NCBI RefSeq assembly: GCF_003581585.1
Contig: NZ_QXIR01000029.1
Location: 1 to 60,207, forward strand
Direction of reading: 5' to 3'
DNA: 60,207 nt
Source: Bacillus salacetis
Lineage (GTDB): Bacteria; Bacillota; Bacilli; Bacillales; Bacillaceae_B
The translations under genes were made by a program, and so were the position numbers. The notes under the pieces were generated by a model, which was not told the origin of the DNA, did not search any database, and saw nothing but the letters and a program-made list of their open reading frames with translations. Shown one piece after another: positions 29,044 to 39,206 of this stretch (the stretch's first letter is position 1; each line of letters starts with the position of its first letter).

Positions 29044-32000
29044 TCAGGAGTGGACTTCTGCATCCTTCCTGGCAAACTGGATGTTTTTCACAATATCGTA
29101 GGCAATATTGAACCATTGGGATGTCTTCATTTTGTTCGTATTGATCGTGATTTTCAATTTCTGCTCTTCCATGCCCAGTCCGACAGCGCGTCCGTGCTTA
29201 TTGCAGATGTCGAACACTTTGCTTCCGTCTATTTCCTGAGTGCCTTCAGGGGACATGTAGATCGATATTTCTTTTTTATTCTGCTTTATGCTTTCCAGTT
29301 TTGCCTGCCTTGCATACACTTTCATTTCAGCAATCTGGAAAAGGTATGCTGTTTCTTCTGGGTATTCTCCAAAGCGGTCCAGCATTTCGTCCTGCAGCTC
29401 TTCCACTTCCTTCAAAGAAGAAACCGAACGGAAACGCTTGTACATCTCGATCTTCTGATGGCCGTCCTTGATATAGTCATCAGGTATATAGGCATCGATT
29501 TCCATATCCACCTCAAAGGTATACTCCTTCTCTTTTGGAAGGTCGCCTTTTCTTTCTTCAATGGCCTCTTTCAGCATCTGTGAATACAAATCAAAACCGA
29601 CAGAGTCAATGAATCCATGCTGCTGCGCACCAAGAATGTTACCGGCTCCGCGAATCGTCAAATCACGCATAGCAATTTTGAAGCCGGAACCCAATTCGGT
29701 GAACTCTTTAATGGCCTGCAGCCTTTTTTCAGCAACTTCTGTTAGCACTTTATCCTTGCGATAGGTGAAATAAGAATAAGCTACCCTGTTGGAACGGCCG
29801 ACCCTGCCCCTCAATTGATACAGCTGGGATAGGCCCATCCGGTCGGCATCATATACAATCAGCGTATTGACATTCGGGATATCGACACCCGTTTCAATGA
29901 TGGTCGTCGTGACAAGGACATCATACTCGCCATCCAAGAAACTTAAGATGATTGATTCCAGCTCGTTCTCATTCATTTTCCCATGGGCGAATGCCACCCT
30001 TGCATCCGGCACAAGCATGGATATTTCCTCTGCTTTCCGCTCTATATCTTCCACCCGGTTATACAGGAAGTACACCTGCCCATTCCTGGCAAGCTCACGT
30101 TCGATCGCTTCCTTGATCAGGACGCCATTGTACTCCATTACATAGGTCTGCACCGGGAAACGGTTTTCAGGCGGCGTTTCAATGACTGAAAGATCCCTCA
30201 CCCCAAGCATGGACATGTGTAATGTCCGGGGGATCGGTGTCGCCGTCAGAGTCAAAACATCGACATTTGTCTTCAGCTGTTTGATCTTCTCTTTATGCGT
30301 GACTCCGAACCGCTGTTCCTCATCAATGATCAGAAGGCCTAAGTCACGATATTGGATATCTTTTGATAAAATTCTGTGCGTACCAATGACTACATCGACG
30401 GTACCTGCTTTAATTCCTTTTATCGTTTCTGTCTGCTGCTTTTTTGTACGGAATCTGCTCAGCAGACCTACCTCCAGGCCGAAATCCTGAAACCTTTCTT
30501 TCATTGTTTCATAGTGCTGCTGCGCAAGGATGGTAGTCGGCACCAGCAGGGCAACCTGCTTTCCATCCACGACGGCTTTGAAGGCAGCCCGGATGGCGAC
30601 TTCCGTTTTACCATAACCAACGTCCCCGCAAAGCAGCCGGTCCATTGGACGTTCTCGTTCCATATCTTTTTTGATTTCTTCAATGGAGCGGAGCTGATCC
30701 TCGGTTTCCTGATACTGAAAAGAGGTTTCGAATTCTCTCTGCATGTCTCCATCAGGGGAGAATGCATAGCCTTTGGACGCTTCCCTCTCTGCGTACAGCT
30801 TTATAAGATCATCTGCAATGTCCTTAACAGAAGATTCAACTTTATTCTTTACCTTTTTCCATTCAGAGCCGCCAAGTTTATACAGCTTAGGTTCCTTGCT
30901 TTCAGATGCAACGTACTTTTGCACAAGGTCAAACTGCTCGACAGGAACATACAACTTGTCATTCCCCTGATATTTGATGTGCAGATAATCCTTATGAACC
31001 CCATTGATCTCCAGGGTTTCAATTCCCAAGTACTTTCCGATTCCGTGATTGACATGGACTACATGGTCGCCGACTTTCAGTTCGGAATAGCTTTTGATCC
31101 TTTCCGCATTGGAGAGTTTTTGTTTTCGCGGAGCTTTTCTCGTTTTTTTGTTGAAGAGCTCTTCTTCTGTCAAAACAGCTATTTTCATTATCGGCAGCTC
31201 AAAACCATTTGTAAGGTGACCGTTTATTATCTGTGCCTGGTCTTTTAACAGCCTGCCTCCATCCGGCACTACCGCTACCTCGATATCATAATCATCCAGC
31301 ACCCTCTGAAGCTTCTTCATTCGGTCCTCGTCCGGTCCCAGCAGGATGATAGTGAAATTCCCTTTTTTCCAGCGGTCAAGCTCCGCTTTCAGGACATGCA
31401 TCTGCCCATGAAAACTCTGCATTGGCTTGCTGGAAATGTTGAATATATTCTGCGGGCTGGTATTCGGAATATGGCGCAGGAACAAAGAGAAATAAACCTT
31501 CGGGAGATCAGTCTGAACCAGCAGCTTCGAAAGACTGTGGGACACTGCCACATCATGGACGATTTCGCCCTCTTGTAGAAGGGACGTATACCAGTCTGCT
31601 TCTTCTTTGTCTAACGAATCGCCCATTTCCTGGATTCTTCCCAGCTCATCAAGGAGGAATATGCCATCTTCCGGAAGATAATCTAGCAAGCTAGCAGCTT
31701 CCTCATATGCAAAGGAAAGATATTTATATACCTGCTCCGGCTTTTGGCCATTCTTCAGTTGTTCCAGTTCATAGCCGATATTTTGAGTCAGCTTTTCTTT
31801 AACTCCGTCACTTTTTAACTTTTTCAGGCTTTTGGATAACCCGGCATCCAGCCTATCTATGATATTTTCCAGATGTCCGCCATTCATAATGGTTTCTGAC
31901 GCCGGACCGATATTCACTTCCTTCAGCTTTTCTATGGAACGTTGATCCTCCAATGAGAAAGACCGAATGGAATCGACCTCTGTATCAAATAACTCGATAC

Positions 32001-32577
32001 GCACCGGGGTTTCCAGTGTATGAGGGAAAATATCAAGAATACCGCCCCTCAAACTGAATTCTCCTGGTGTCCCGACCATTTCACTGCGCTGATAACCCAT
32101 GACTAACAGCTGATCTAAAAGATTGTCCAAGTCGACATCTTCACCCAGTGTGAATGACAGCTGCATGGACTTCCATAATGATTTAGGCGGCAGAATCTTT
32201 CTTAATCCGGCAGCAGGAACTACGAATATCCCTTTTTGGTCAAGGGCAAGCTTGTTTAATACTTCAATACGCTGCGACTTCAGCTCCGGGCTTGCAACAC
32301 TCAATTCAGCAGCAATCAATTCATTGGCAGGATATAGATAAACTTCCTCATCAGATAAAAATTGAAGAAGATCGTCATAGATTTTTTGTGCCTGCAGCAG
32401 ATTGTGGGTAAGGACAATCGCTGATTTCCCCGTTTTTTGAAACATAGAAGCGATGAACACACTTCGGGAAGATCCGGATAACCCTGCAACAAGCTGTTCC
32501 CCAAGGCCTTCCTCCACACCGGCGGCCAAAGCCTGCAATTCTTCATTCTGTCCAATGAAGTATAATATACTTTTCAA
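29044..32577 (-). CDS. mfd: Transcription-repair coupling factor
   Basis: A DNA translocase that removes stalled RNA polymerase and recruits UvrA. The 1177-residue length equals B. subtilis Mfd. Domains in order are the UvrB-like N-terminal domains (GEFSLRGGILDIFP), the RNA-polymerase interaction domain (AERIKSYSELKVGDHVVHVNHGIGKYLG), the translocase with Walker A GDVGYGKT and Walker B-type IIDEEQRFGV, helicase motifs ETGVDIPNVNTLIV and QLRGRVGRS, and the C-terminal TRCF domain. The start is a TTG at 32577, 9 nt after AGGAGG. It replaces a spurious ATG 32 codons upstream and gives a normal N-terminus. Confidence 0.98.
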   Translation of the reverse strand: MKSILYFIGQNEELQALAAGVEEGLGEQLVAGLSGSSRSVFIASMFQKTGKSAIVLTHNLLQAQKIYDDLLQFLSDEEVYLYPANELIAAELSVASPELKSQRIEVLNKLALDQKGIFVVPAAGLRKILPPKSLWKSMQLSFTLGEDVDLDNLLDQLLVMGYQRSEMVGTPGEFSLRGGILDIFPHTLETPVRIELFDTEVDSIRSFSLEDQRSIEKLKEVNIGPASETIMNGGHLENIIDRLDAGLSKSLKKLKSDGVKEKLTQNIGYELEQLKNGQKPEQVYKYLSFAYEEAASLLDYLPEDGIFLLDELGRIQEMGDSLDKEEADWYTSLLQEGEIVHDVAVSHSLSKLLVQTDLPKVYFSLFLRHIPNTSPQNIFNISSKPMQSFHGQMHVLKAELDRWKKGNFTIILLGPDEDRMKKLQRVLDDYDIEVAVVPDGGRLLKDQAQIINGHLTNGFELPIMKIAVLTEEELFNKKTRKAPRKQKLSNAERIKSYSELKVGDHVVHVNHGIGKYLGIETLEINGVHKDYLHIKYQGNDKLYVPVEQFDLVQKYVASESKEPKLYKLGGSEWKKVKNKVESSVKDIADDLIKLYAEREASKGYAFSPDGDMQREFETSFQYQETEDQLRSIEEIKKDMERERPMDRLLCGDVGYGKTEVAIRAAFKAVVDGKQVALLVPTTILAQQHYETMKERFQDFGLEVGLLSRFRTKKQQTETIKGIKAGTVDVVIGTHRILSKDIQYRDLGLLIIDEEQRFGVTHKEKIKQLKTNVDVLTLTATPIPRTLHMSMLGVRDLSVIETPPENRFPVQTYVMEYNGVLIKEAIERELARNGQVYFLYNRVEDIERKAEEISMLVPDARVAFAHGKMNENELESIILSFLDGEYDVLVTTTIIETGVDIPNVNTLIVYDADRMGLSQLYQLRGRVGRSNRVAYSYFTYRKDKVLTEVAEKRLQAIKEFTELGSGFKIAMRDLTIRGAGNILGAQQHGFIDSVGFDLYSQMLKEAIEERKGDLPKEKEYTFEVDMEIDAYIPDDYIKDGHQKIEMYKRFRSVSSLKEVEELQDEMLDRFGEYPEETAYLFQIAEMKVYARQAKLESIKQNKKEISIYMSPEGTQEIDGSKVFDICNKHGRAVGLGMEEQKLKITINTNKMKTSQWFNIAYDIVKNIQFARKDAEVHS

Positions 32578-32699
32578 GGGAGTATTCCTCCTCTCTATTC
32601 CTATTTTCACTAAAATCTCTATAATAAATTCTCGATCCTTTTGCTCACAGTCTATTAACTGACTCCAAACCATTAAGAACCACAGGTCCTATATCAATA

Positions 32700-32726
32700 G
32701 AAAAATGCTTTGGTGCAGACCAAAGC
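32700..32726 (-). terminator. fin terminator
   Basis: Perfect 8-bp stem GCTTTGGT/ACCAAAGC and ATTTTT on the minus strand, directly after the fin stop. mfd downstream then needs its own promoter or read-through. Confidence 0.85.
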
Positions 32727-32729
32727 CCT

Positions 32730-32960
32730 CTAATGGATCAGGTAATCTGATTGATGATAATCCGGATTGCGATTTAACGACTCCTGACAGTCCTCGCATA
32801 TCGTTTTGATATGAATATCTCCATTTTGTTCATATGATACCATATCCATGCGGTCCTCTTCAGAAAGCTTATGCAGACCGACTTGTTCTGAATGCACTGA
32901 AACTTGTTCCAGGCTTCCGACTTTATAACCGCAATGGCGGCAGTAATAATGAATCGCCAT
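32730..32960 (-). CDS. fin: Anti-sigma factor Fin
   Basis: A small zinc protein that inhibits sigma-F and helps the change to sigma-G in the forespore. The 76-residue product has two CxxC pairs (CRHCG near residue 7 and CEDCQ near 56) and the family sequence [19 protein letters not shown]. The ATG is preceded by GGAGGAAG. A sigma-G-type promoter sits immediately upstream. The gene lies between pth and mfd, as in B. subtilis (formerly yabK). Confidence 0.96.
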   Translation of the reverse strand: MAIHYYCRHCGYKVGSLEQVSVHSEQVGLHKLSEEDRMDMVSYEQNGDIHIKTICEDCQESLNRNPDYHQSDYLIH

Positions 32961-32990
32961 AATCTTCCTCCTTCAAAAAACACCTGTCAT

Positions 32991-33021
32991 TAGTATGAAC
33001 GGGTTCTGAAAGAGTTATTCA
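32991..33021 (-). promoter_or_regulatory. Sigma-G (or sigma-F/G) promoter of fin
   Basis: Minus strand TGAATA, 18-bp spacer, CATACTA: both boxes are exact consensus. It overlaps the 3' end of the pth region. Confidence 0.85.
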
Positions 33022-33030
33022 GCTTCAAAC

Positions 33031-33588
33031 TCAGTTAAATTTATTCATTACTTCAAGGAAAGGCTTTTCCAGCCACTCTTCACAGGCATCTGCACCGGAC
33101 TTGATGACTTCCTGCATCGTTTCCCATTCTTCCGGGGTGAATTTCCCCAGTACATAATCAGGGACCTTCATACCGCTTGGCGGACGGTCAATACCCACAC
33201 GGATCCTGTTGAATTGCGGAGTTCCCAGGTGCGCTAAGATGGATTTCATTCCGTTATGGCCGCCGGGACTTCCCTTTTGGCGAAGACGTAATTTTCCGAC
33301 CGGCAAGTCCAGGTCGTCATAGATCACCACTAAATCCTCCTCATCGATATCAAAGTAATCCATCAGAGGAACAATACTTTCTCCCGATAAGTTCATATAT
33401 GTAAGAGGTTTGAGTAATATGACCTTTTCACCTTTGTGATGGACGCTGGTATAGACCCCTTTGAACTTGGATTGATTCAGGGGGCTGCCAAACCGTTTGG
33501 CCAGCTCATCAATTATTTCAAAGCCGATATTATGTCTTGTGCGGTCATATTGAGATCCTGGATTCCCAAGCCCGACTATTAATTTCAT
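33031..33588 (-). CDS. pth: Peptidyl-tRNA hydrolase
   Basis: Recycles peptidyl-tRNA by cleaving the ester bond (spoVC in B. subtilis). The 185-residue protein has [23 protein letters not shown] (catalytic His and Asn region), TYMNLSGES, the [10 protein letters not shown] catalytic-Asp motif and [12 protein letters not shown]. The start is the ATG at 33588, after AGGTGG; the open frame extends 63 bases upstream but has no better site. It follows the ctc terminator by about 50 bp. Confidence 0.97.
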   Translation of the reverse strand: MKLIVGLGNPGSQYDRTRHNIGFEIIDELAKRFGSPLNQSKFKGVYTSVHHKGEKVILLKPLTYMNLSGESIVPLMDYFDIDEEDLVVIYDDLDLPVGKLRLRQKGSPGGHNGMKSILAHLGTPQFNRIRVGIDRPPSGMKVPDYVLGKFTPEEWETMQEVIKSGADACEEWLEKPFLEVMNKFN

Positions 33589-33641
33589 GATTTTCCACCT
33601 CATTTTTTCTTGCACTACCAATACCATAAGTATAAATGATA

Positions 33642-33670
33642 AAAGACGCAACCCGCAAAGGCTGCGTCTG
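33642..33670 (-). terminator. ctc terminator
   Basis: Stem GACGCA/TGCGTC with an interrupted inner part, then TTTTATC on the minus strand. It is moderate in strength and may allow read-through to pth. Confidence 0.7.
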
Positions 33671-33690
33671 GAAATATATTTATACCAATC

Positions 33691-34338
33691 TTAAGCTCCT
33701 TCACTCTCATCGCTTGCTTCTGTCTCACGGCCTTCCTCATTCTCAGGCTGGCCTGCTTCCTGCTCTTCGCCGGAGCTGATTTCTTCCTCTTGGCGAGGTG
33801 CCAGAACAGATGCGATTGTGCGTTCATCCTCTGTGTTGATGGTAAAGGAGTGCTTTCCTTTGATATCTCCGACCGTGATCGTCTCTCCCACCTGCAGCCC
33901 CGAAATATCGACCTGGATGCTGTCAGGTATGTCAGATGGTTTTGCTGTTACAGACACATCATGCAGCGGCTGCTGCAAGACGCCACCGTCCTTAACACCC
34001 GCGGACTCGCCAACAAGCTCGATTCGGACATCAGCATCCATTTCAGTGGACATATTAACAGCAAGGAAATCAGCATGTGTCACTGCATCCTTGATATGAT
34101 CCTGCTGATATTCACTTAATACTACATTCTGCTTATTTCCATCGATGTTCAGAGAGATGATGCCATTGCGTCCTGCCTCTCTCATCGTTTTAATGAATTC
34201 AATAGAGTCAATTGCAATAGGTGTGTTCTTAGTCTTATATCCGTATACTACTGCAGGAATACTCCCTTGATGTCGAAGTTTGGTTAAATCAGATCGTTTG
34301 CCGCCTGTACGGCTATTAGCTTTTAGTTCTACAGCCAT
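33691..34338 (-). CDS. ctc: Ribosomal protein bL25, general stress form Ctc
   Basis: Binds 5S rRNA in the 50S subunit and is a general stress protein. The 215-residue product has the bL25 domain (1-95: LKANSRTGGKRSDLTKLRHQGSIPAVVYG), the TL5/CTC beta domain (about 100-185) and a long acidic tail rich in Glu (EEEISSGEEQEAGQPENEEGRE). The ATG is after AGGAAGGGG. A sigma-B promoter lies about 50 bp upstream, as for B. subtilis ctc. A terminator separates it from prs. Confidence 0.96.
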   Translation of the reverse strand: MAVELKANSRTGGKRSDLTKLRHQGSIPAVVYGYKTKNTPIAIDSIEFIKTMREAGRNGIISLNIDGNKQNVVLSEYQQDHIKDAVTHADFLAVNMSTEMDADVRIELVGESAGVKDGGVLQQPLHDVSVTAKPSDIPDSIQVDISGLQVGETITVGDIKGKHSFTINTEDERTIASVLAPRQEEEISSGEEQEAGQPENEEGRETEASDESEGA

Positions 34339-34384
34339 GAATAAAACCCCTTCCTCAGTTTCTAGAATAGTCTCTATATAGAAA

Positions 34385-34410
34385 ATACCCTAAATCAGGG
34401 ATAAATAAAC
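34385..34410 (-). promoter_or_regulatory. Sigma-B promoter of ctc
   Basis: Minus strand GTTTAT, 14-bp spacer, GGGTAT. It is one base from the sigma-B consensus GTTTAA-N12-14-GGGTAT. ctc is a classic sigma-B gene in B. subtilis. Confidence 0.88.
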
Positions 34411-34535
34411 AGCCTGCTGCTAATTTCTCTTTTCTAATGCTGGAAAAGCAAGTCTTCCTCCAGTGCTGATTTGGTACTCTGGCCACCGGAAGTACGGTCT
34501 GCCATGCCCTTTTGCTCCTTTTCATACAGCCCATT

Positions 34536-34570
34536 AGAAAAACCAGGCGGGAGGGCCCGTCTGGTTTTTT
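34536..34570 (-). terminator. prs terminator
   Basis: GC-rich stem AACCAGACGGG/CCCGCCTGGTT with a G-U pair and flanking A/T runs, 8 bp after the prs stop. Confidence 0.92.
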
Positions 34571-34577
34571 GTGTTGA

Positions 34578-35537
34578 TCAATCAAACAATGTACTTACTG
34601 ATTGTTCCTCGTAAACACGGATGATGGCTTCGCTTATTAGAGGGGCAACAGAAAGCTGCTCGATTTTATCAATCATTTTATCTTCAGTTAGAGGAATGGA
34701 GTTTGTTACTACCAATTCTTTGATTTTTGAATTCTGGATTCTTTCAATTGCAGGGCCTGAGAGAACTGGATGTGTACAGCAAGCGTAAACCTCTTTTGCT
34801 CCATTTTCAACCAGGGCATTGGCTCCGAGTGTAATTGTACCAGCTGTATCGATGATATCATCAATCAGGATCGCAATCTTTCCATCGATGTTACCTACGA
34901 TGTTCATGACTTCAGAAACATTCGGCTTCGGACGGCGCTTATCGATAATCGCAATCGGCGCTTTCAATCTTTCAGCTAATTTACGGGCTCTTGTCACCCC
35001 GCCATGGTCAGGCGAGACAACAACAACATCTTCAGAGTTGAAGCCTTTTTCAAGGAAGTAATCGCCCAGGATTGGCACACCCATCAGATGGTCGATCAGG
35101 ATATCAAAGAAACCCTGGATCTGAGGTGCATGCAGATCAAGAGTAATGACACGAAAGGCCCCGGCAGTTTCAAGAAGATTCGCTACAAGCTTGGCTGTGA
35201 TTGGCTCACGCGCACGCGCTTTACGGTCTTGTCTTGCATAACCATAGTATGGCATCACAATATTGATTGTTTTTGCGGAAGCCCTCTTAAGGGCATCAAC
35301 CATAATCAGCAGTTCCATCAAGTTTTCGTTGACAGGGGCACTTGTTGATTGGATAACAAAAACATCGCAGCCGCGGATACTTTCTTCAATATTGATCTGG
35401 ATTTCTCCGTCACTGAATTGTTTTACTGTACACTGGCCAAGGGGAACTCCCACTTCTTTTGCGATCTCTTCTGCAAGAGCAGGGTTTGAATTCAAAGAAA
35501 AGATTTTCAGTTTAGAATTAGAGTAACTGTTAGGCAT
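34578..35537 (-). CDS. prs: Ribose-phosphate pyrophosphokinase
   Basis: Makes PRPP from ribose 5-phosphate and ATP for nucleotide, His and Trp synthesis. The 319-residue protein has the class I PRPP synthetase landmarks: the ATP loop [20 protein letters not shown], the PRPP signature [17 protein letters not shown] and the ribose-phosphate loop [15 protein letters not shown]. The start is the ATG at 35537, after GGAGG. It lies 13 bp after glmU, the usual Bacillus pair. Confidence 0.98.
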   Translation of the reverse strand: MPNSYSNSKLKIFSLNSNPALAEEIAKEVGVPLGQCTVKQFSDGEIQINIEESIRGCDVFVIQSTSAPVNENLMELLIMVDALKRASAKTINIVMPYYGYARQDRKARAREPITAKLVANLLETAGAFRVITLDLHAPQIQGFFDILIDHLMGVPILGDYFLEKGFNSEDVVVVSPDHGGVTRARKLAERLKAPIAIIDKRRPKPNVSEVMNIVGNIDGKIAILIDDIIDTAGTITLGANALVENGAKEVYACCTHPVLSGPAIERIQNSKIKELVVTNSIPLTEDKMIDKIEQLSVAPLISEAIIRVYEEQSVSTLFD

Positions 35538-35550
35538 GGCAACCTCCAAA

Positions 35551-36927
35551 TTAGTTGTTGTTAAGATTCAATTTATTTACATAGTTCTCTTTATTCACTT
35601 GGCGGGCTCTGGCAACAGACAGGGCTTCTCCGGGAACATCCTCTGTAATGGTGGAACCGGCAGCTACATATGCGCCTTTTCCAATAGTGACAGGAGCTAC
35701 CAGATTTGAATTACACCCGACAAAGACGCCGTCTTCAATCTTAGTCAGATGCTTGTTCTTACCATCATAGTTGACCGTAATCGATCCGCAACCGATGTTT
35801 ACATCTTCACCCACTTCGGCATCGCCGATATAGCTTAAGTGGGATGCTTTGCTGCCCTTGCCGAATTTAACTTTTTTCAGTTCCACAAAGTTGCCGACCT
35901 TTACCTCATCCATTACCTGCGACTGCGGGCGGATGTGGGCAAACGGTCCAATATTGACATCAGAGCCAATTTCACTGTCATGGGCAACCGATTGCTTGAT
36001 CACCGTATTGTCTCCGATCTTGCAATCTTTGATTTCTGTATGAGGTCCAATGACTGAATCCTCCCCGATCACAGTGCTGCCTTTAATTACAGTGCCGGGA
36101 TGGATGACAGTGTCGCGCCCGATTTCTACATCTGCTCCGATGTAAGCAGTATTTGCATCAATGAATGTAACTCCATTGCGCATGTGCTTTTCATTGATGC
36201 GTCTCTTCATGATCTGCTCAGCCTGTGACAGTGCAACACGGTCATTGACACCCAGTGTCTCTTCGAAGTCATCCGTTTGATAGGCACTGACAACTTCACC
36301 CTCTTCTTTGAGGATTTCGATTACATCCGGTAAATAGTATTCGCCTTGGCTGTTATCATTAGACACTTTTTTCAGTGCTTCAAATAATGCTTTGTTGTCG
36401 AAGCAGTACGTACCTGTGTTGATTTCCTTTACGAGGCGTTCCTCTTCGGAAGCATCCTTATGCTCAACAATCTTCTCCACTAAACCTTCCTCGTTGCGGA
36501 TGATCCTTCCGTAACCAGCGGCATCTTCCGGCTTTCCTGTCAGGATGGTCGCTTTCGCTTTCAATTCATCGTGATGCTTTAAAAGCGCTTCCATTGTTTC
36601 AGCCTTAATCAGCGGAGTATCTCCACAAACAACAATAGTAGTGCCTTCCAATGTGCCAAGAGCATCTTCAGCCTGCATGACTGCATGAGCAGTTCCAAGC
36701 TGTTCCTCCTGCAGGGCAAACTCGCTTCTGCCCTCAAGGTGGGTCTGAACAAGCTCAGCACCATGGCCTACAATCGTAACGGCCTTATTTATTTCAAGCG
36801 CGGTGATTTGATCTACCACATGTTCCACCATCGGCTTATCACAAACCGGATGCAACACTTTATATAACTTGGATTTCATTCTGGTTCCCTGTCCTGCTGC
36901 TAAGATCACGGCATATCGATTGGTCAT
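35551..36927 (-). CDS. glmU: Bifunctional GlmU (GlcNAc-1-P uridyltransferase / GlcN-1-P acetyltransferase)
   Basis: Makes UDP-GlcNAc for peptidoglycan and teichoic acids. The 458-residue protein (gcaD) has the N-terminal pyrophosphorylase domain ([27 protein letters not shown]) and a C-terminal left-handed beta-helix of hexapeptide repeats ending [17 protein letters not shown] and [19 protein letters not shown]. The start is the ATG at 36927, 10 nt after GGAGGG; the frame is open 33 bases upstream but with no ribosome site. It is co-directional with spoVG upstream, past a terminator. Confidence 0.98.
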   Translation of the reverse strand: MTNRYAVILAAGQGTRMKSKLYKVLHPVCDKPMVEHVVDQITALEINKAVTIVGHGAELVQTHLEGRSEFALQEEQLGTAHAVMQAEDALGTLEGTTIVVCGDTPLIKAETMEALLKHHDELKAKATILTGKPEDAAGYGRIIRNEEGLVEKIVEHKDASEEERLVKEINTGTYCFDNKALFEALKKVSNDNSQGEYYLPDVIEILKEEGEVVSAYQTDDFEETLGVNDRVALSQAEQIMKRRINEKHMRNGVTFIDANTAYIGADVEIGRDTVIHPGTVIKGSTVIGEDSVIGPHTEIKDCKIGDNTVIKQSVAHDSEIGSDVNIGPFAHIRPQSQVMDEVKVGNFVELKKVKFGKGSKASHLSYIGDAEVGEDVNIGCGSITVNYDGKNKHLTKIEDGVFVGCNSNLVAPVTIGKGAYVAAGSTITEDVPGEALSVARARQVNKENYVNKLNLNNN

Positions 36928-37129
36928 ATATATAGGGCCCTCCATTATCCTTTTTTCCATTACGAATATATCCTAAAAACCTGTATATTTCAAGGAATCT
37001 CTATAAAATACACATATTTGACAACCCAAGGCGTGAATATGCATGACTAGGGAAAATATCAGGTTGTAATAATGGCATCGGACTGCTGGAGGGAAATGTA
37101 AATTTAAGCAGGCTCGATGATAATGTAGA

Positions 37130-37163
37130 GAGGATAAAAAAAAGAGCCTTACTATTGAAGTAG
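37130..37163 (-). terminator. spoVG terminator
   Basis: Stem GAGCCTACT/AGTAAGGCTC-type on the minus strand followed by TTTTTTTT, about 20 bp after the spoVG stop. Confidence 0.85.
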
Positions 37164-37184
37164 GCTCCTGCTGTCAATATTCTA

Positions 37185-37481
37185 TTAAGAAGCACTTCCT
37201 GCTTCTTCGAGTTCCACTTCTTCCATCTCACCTAAACGATGGTATTCTGTAAGAACGGCTTCCTGGATCTTACCGCGGGTACCTGAATTGATAGGATGAG
37301 CGATATCACGGAATTCCCCATCAGGAGTGCGTTTGCTCGGCATTGCCACAAACAATCCGTTGTTGCCATCAATTACACGAATATCATGAACGACAAATTC
37401 ATTGTCTAGTGTAATGGAAGCAATGGCTCTCATTCGACCATCGGTATTCACACGGCGTAATCTGACATCTGTTACTTCCAC
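37185..37481 (-). CDS. spoVG: SpoVG RNA/DNA-binding regulator
   Basis: A small nucleic-acid-binding regulator that affects septation, cortex and virulence-type traits in Firmicutes. The 98-residue product is nearly identical to B. subtilis SpoVG ([33 protein letters not shown]). The start is a GTG at 37481, 8 nt after AGGTGG; the frame is open 48 bases further without any ribosome site. A sigma-H promoter and a very AT-rich upstream stretch (the AbrB target in B. subtilis) precede it. Confidence 0.97.
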   Translation of the reverse strand: MEVTDVRLRRVNTDGRMRAIASITLDNEFVVHDIRVIDGNNGLFVAMPSKRTPDGEFRDIAHPINSGTRGKIQEAVLTEYHRLGEMEEVELEEAGSAS

Positions 37482-37523
37482 TGTGTTCACCACCTTTTTC
37501 CCTAGATGAAATCTACTTAATCT

Positions 37524-37550
37524 ATTCAACGTATTTTTCTCAAATCCTTC
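37524..37550 (-). promoter_or_regulatory. Sigma-H promoter of spoVG
   Basis: Minus strand -35 GAAGGATTT, 13-bp spacer, -10 TGAAT. This is the spacing and pattern of the B. subtilis spoVG promoter. Upstream A/T tracts (about 37555-37590) fit an AbrB-bound UP region. Confidence 0.85.
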
Positions 37551-37599
37551 TTAATTTGTAAAATTTTTTGAAAAATTTCCGTTTTTTTAGAATTCTTCG

Positions 37600-37868
37600 G
37601 CCAAAAGACGGTTTAAACTGTACCAGATAGGGAATAAGACCTTGTTTATCACCTTTCAATTTCCGTGTTTAAATGGCTGTGCAGCAGTATTTCCAATGAA
37701 GTTCAGAGAGGATTTTGAGTGACTTCATTACAGAGTTTGAAATAATCGGCCGCGAAACAGTGAAAATGGACTAAATCATAAAAATGTCTATGCATTCTGG
37801 TCCTAAATATCTGGAAATGGCCTGACTGAATGTTTTTCTCTATGCTTAAACTTGCCTGCAGGAATATC
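37600..37868. other. Gene-free interval between ridA and spoVG promoter
   Basis: No ORF with a ribosome site. One perfect 8-bp dyad AATGAAGT/ACTTCATT (37695-37702 with 37722-37729) is visible. It is not linked to a recognised element. Confidence 0.4.
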
Positions 37869-37870
37869 TA

Positions 37871-37911
37871 AAAAAGAAAACAGGCACGCTTTACGCAGCT
37901 GCCTGTTTTCT
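37871..37911 (-). terminator. purR-ridA terminator
   Basis: Perfect 12-bp stem AGAAAACAGGCA/TGCCTGTTTTCT with following T run on the minus strand. It lies 7 bp after the ridA stop. Confidence 0.93.
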
Positions 37912-37917
37912 TCATTA

Positions 37918-38292
37918 TTATTTTACCAGTGCAATGACTTCAATTTCCACAAGGGCATCTTTTGGCAGTCTGGCTACCTCTACACATGACCTTGCCGGCT
38001 TATGAGTATCAAAATATTCGCCATAAACTTCATTGATGGCCCCAAAATCGCCCATATCCTTGATGAAGACAGTTGCTTTCACAACGGTTTCAAGAGATGC
38101 CCCTGCCTCATCCAATACTGCTTTCAGGTTTTGAAATACCTGATGAGTCTGATCTTGAACAGATCCTGAAACCATTGAACCTTCTGCTGTCAGAGGAATC
38201 TGGCCGGAACTGTAGAATAAATTGTTAACGACGATGCCTTGAGAGTAGGGTCCGATTGCTGCTGGAGCTTTGGATGTGGAAATGCTTCTCAT
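37918..38292 (-). CDS. ridA: Enamine/imine deaminase RidA (YabJ)
   Basis: Hydrolyses reactive 2-aminoacrylate-type enamines; in B. subtilis it is encoded with purR and affects pur regulation. The 124-residue protein has the YjgF/YER057c/UK114 landmarks [23 protein letters not shown] and the catalytic-Arg region [23 protein letters not shown]. The start is the ATG at 38292, after GGGAGG and one base after the purR stop. Confidence 0.96.
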   Translation of the reverse strand: MRSISTSKAPAAIGPYSQGIVVNNLFYSSGQIPLTAEGSMVSGSVQDQTHQVFQNLKAVLDEAGASLETVVKATVFIKDMGDFGAINEVYGEYFDTHKPARSCVEVARLPKDALVEIEVIALVK

Positions 38293-38293
38293 A

Positions 38294-39142
38294 TTAATTT
38301 CCTCCCGTTTTAAGAAATGAGATGTTTGACTGAAAATAATTGCCCTCTGATACATTGATTTGTTTTTCTTTGACATCTACATCAGACAATTTCACAAGAG
38401 ATATATACTCATCCACCAGGCGCTCATCTGCCTTTTCAGCTTCTACCAGGACAGCAATTCCCGATAATTGCGCGGAAAATTCCTCAAGCAGGTTCTTCAT
38501 GCCGTTGACCGTCCCCCCGGCTTTCATGAAGTCATCAACGATCAGGACTTTAGAACCTTCCTTTAAGCTTCTCTTCGAAAGTACCATTGTCTGGATCCGC
38601 TTTGTGGAACCTGACACATAGTTGATACTTACAGTCGACCCTTCTGTCACTTTGCTGTCCCTTCGGACAATGACTACAGGAACGTTCATATGGCTTGCAA
38701 TGGCATGGGCAATCGGTATCCCTTTTGTGGCAACAGTCATGATTACATCAATATCACTTTCAGAAAAAGCAGATGCAAAGAGCTTTCCTACTTTGTCCAT
38801 AGCACGGGGGTTCCCGAGCAGATCAGTCATGTACAAATAACCACCCGGCAGCAGCCGGTCCGGATTGGCCAGGTGTCCGCATAACTCATCTATTGCTTCT
38901 TTGGCGTCCGAAGCACTTACTTTAGGAATGTACCTTACACCGCCAGCTGCGCCGGGCACAGTCTGGACAGTTCCTACCCCGCGCGTCTCAAAGGTTTCTT
39001 TAATGATCCCAAGATCTTCACTGATGGAAGACTTGGCGGAACTGTACCGTTCAGAAAAGAATGTAAGAGGCACCAGTTGATGCGGACGTTCAAGTAAATA
39101 GTGCGTCATGTCTATCAGCCGTTCACTTCTTTTGAATTTCAC
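38294..39142 (-). CDS. purR: Purine operon repressor PurR
   Basis: Represses pur genes and is released by PRPP. The 282-residue product has an N-terminal winged helix (1-75, [20 protein letters not shown]) and a C-terminal PRTase-like domain with the PRPP loop [17 protein letters not shown]. It matches B. subtilis PurR throughout. Two PurBox-like sites lie in the short gap to ispE, as expected for autoregulation. ridA follows directly, so purR-ridA form an operon ended by a terminator. Confidence 0.97.
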   Translation of the reverse strand: MKFKRSERLIDMTHYLLERPHQLVPLTFFSERYSSAKSSISEDLGIIKETFETRGVGTVQTVPGAAGGVRYIPKVSASDAKEAIDELCGHLANPDRLLPGGYLYMTDLLGNPRAMDKVGKLFASAFSESDIDVIMTVATKGIPIAHAIASHMNVPVVIVRRDSKVTEGSTVSINYVSGSTKRIQTMVLSKRSLKEGSKVLIVDDFMKAGGTVNGMKNLLEEFSAQLSGIAVLVEAEKADERLVDEYISLVKLSDVDVKEKQINVSEGNYFQSNISFLKTGGN

Positions 39143-39161
39143 TTCATCGTCTACCTCCTTA

Positions 39162-39206
39162 AAACCCGAATATTATGTGCTAAATATATCATTAATATAC
39201 GGTTTT
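39162..39206. promoter_or_regulatory. Pair of inverted PurBox-like sites before purR
   Basis: AAACCCGAATATT (39162-39174, plus) and AAAACCGTATATT (39194-39206, minus) each match AWWWCCGAACWWT at 11 of 13 positions. They are inverted and 19 bp apart. The second box touches the ispE stop codon. Confidence 0.55.

Noticed and set aside
32578..32673. ATG-initiated N-terminal extension of mfd
   Set aside because: The TTG at 32577 has a strong AGGAGG at 9 nt and gives exactly the normal length of 1177 residues.
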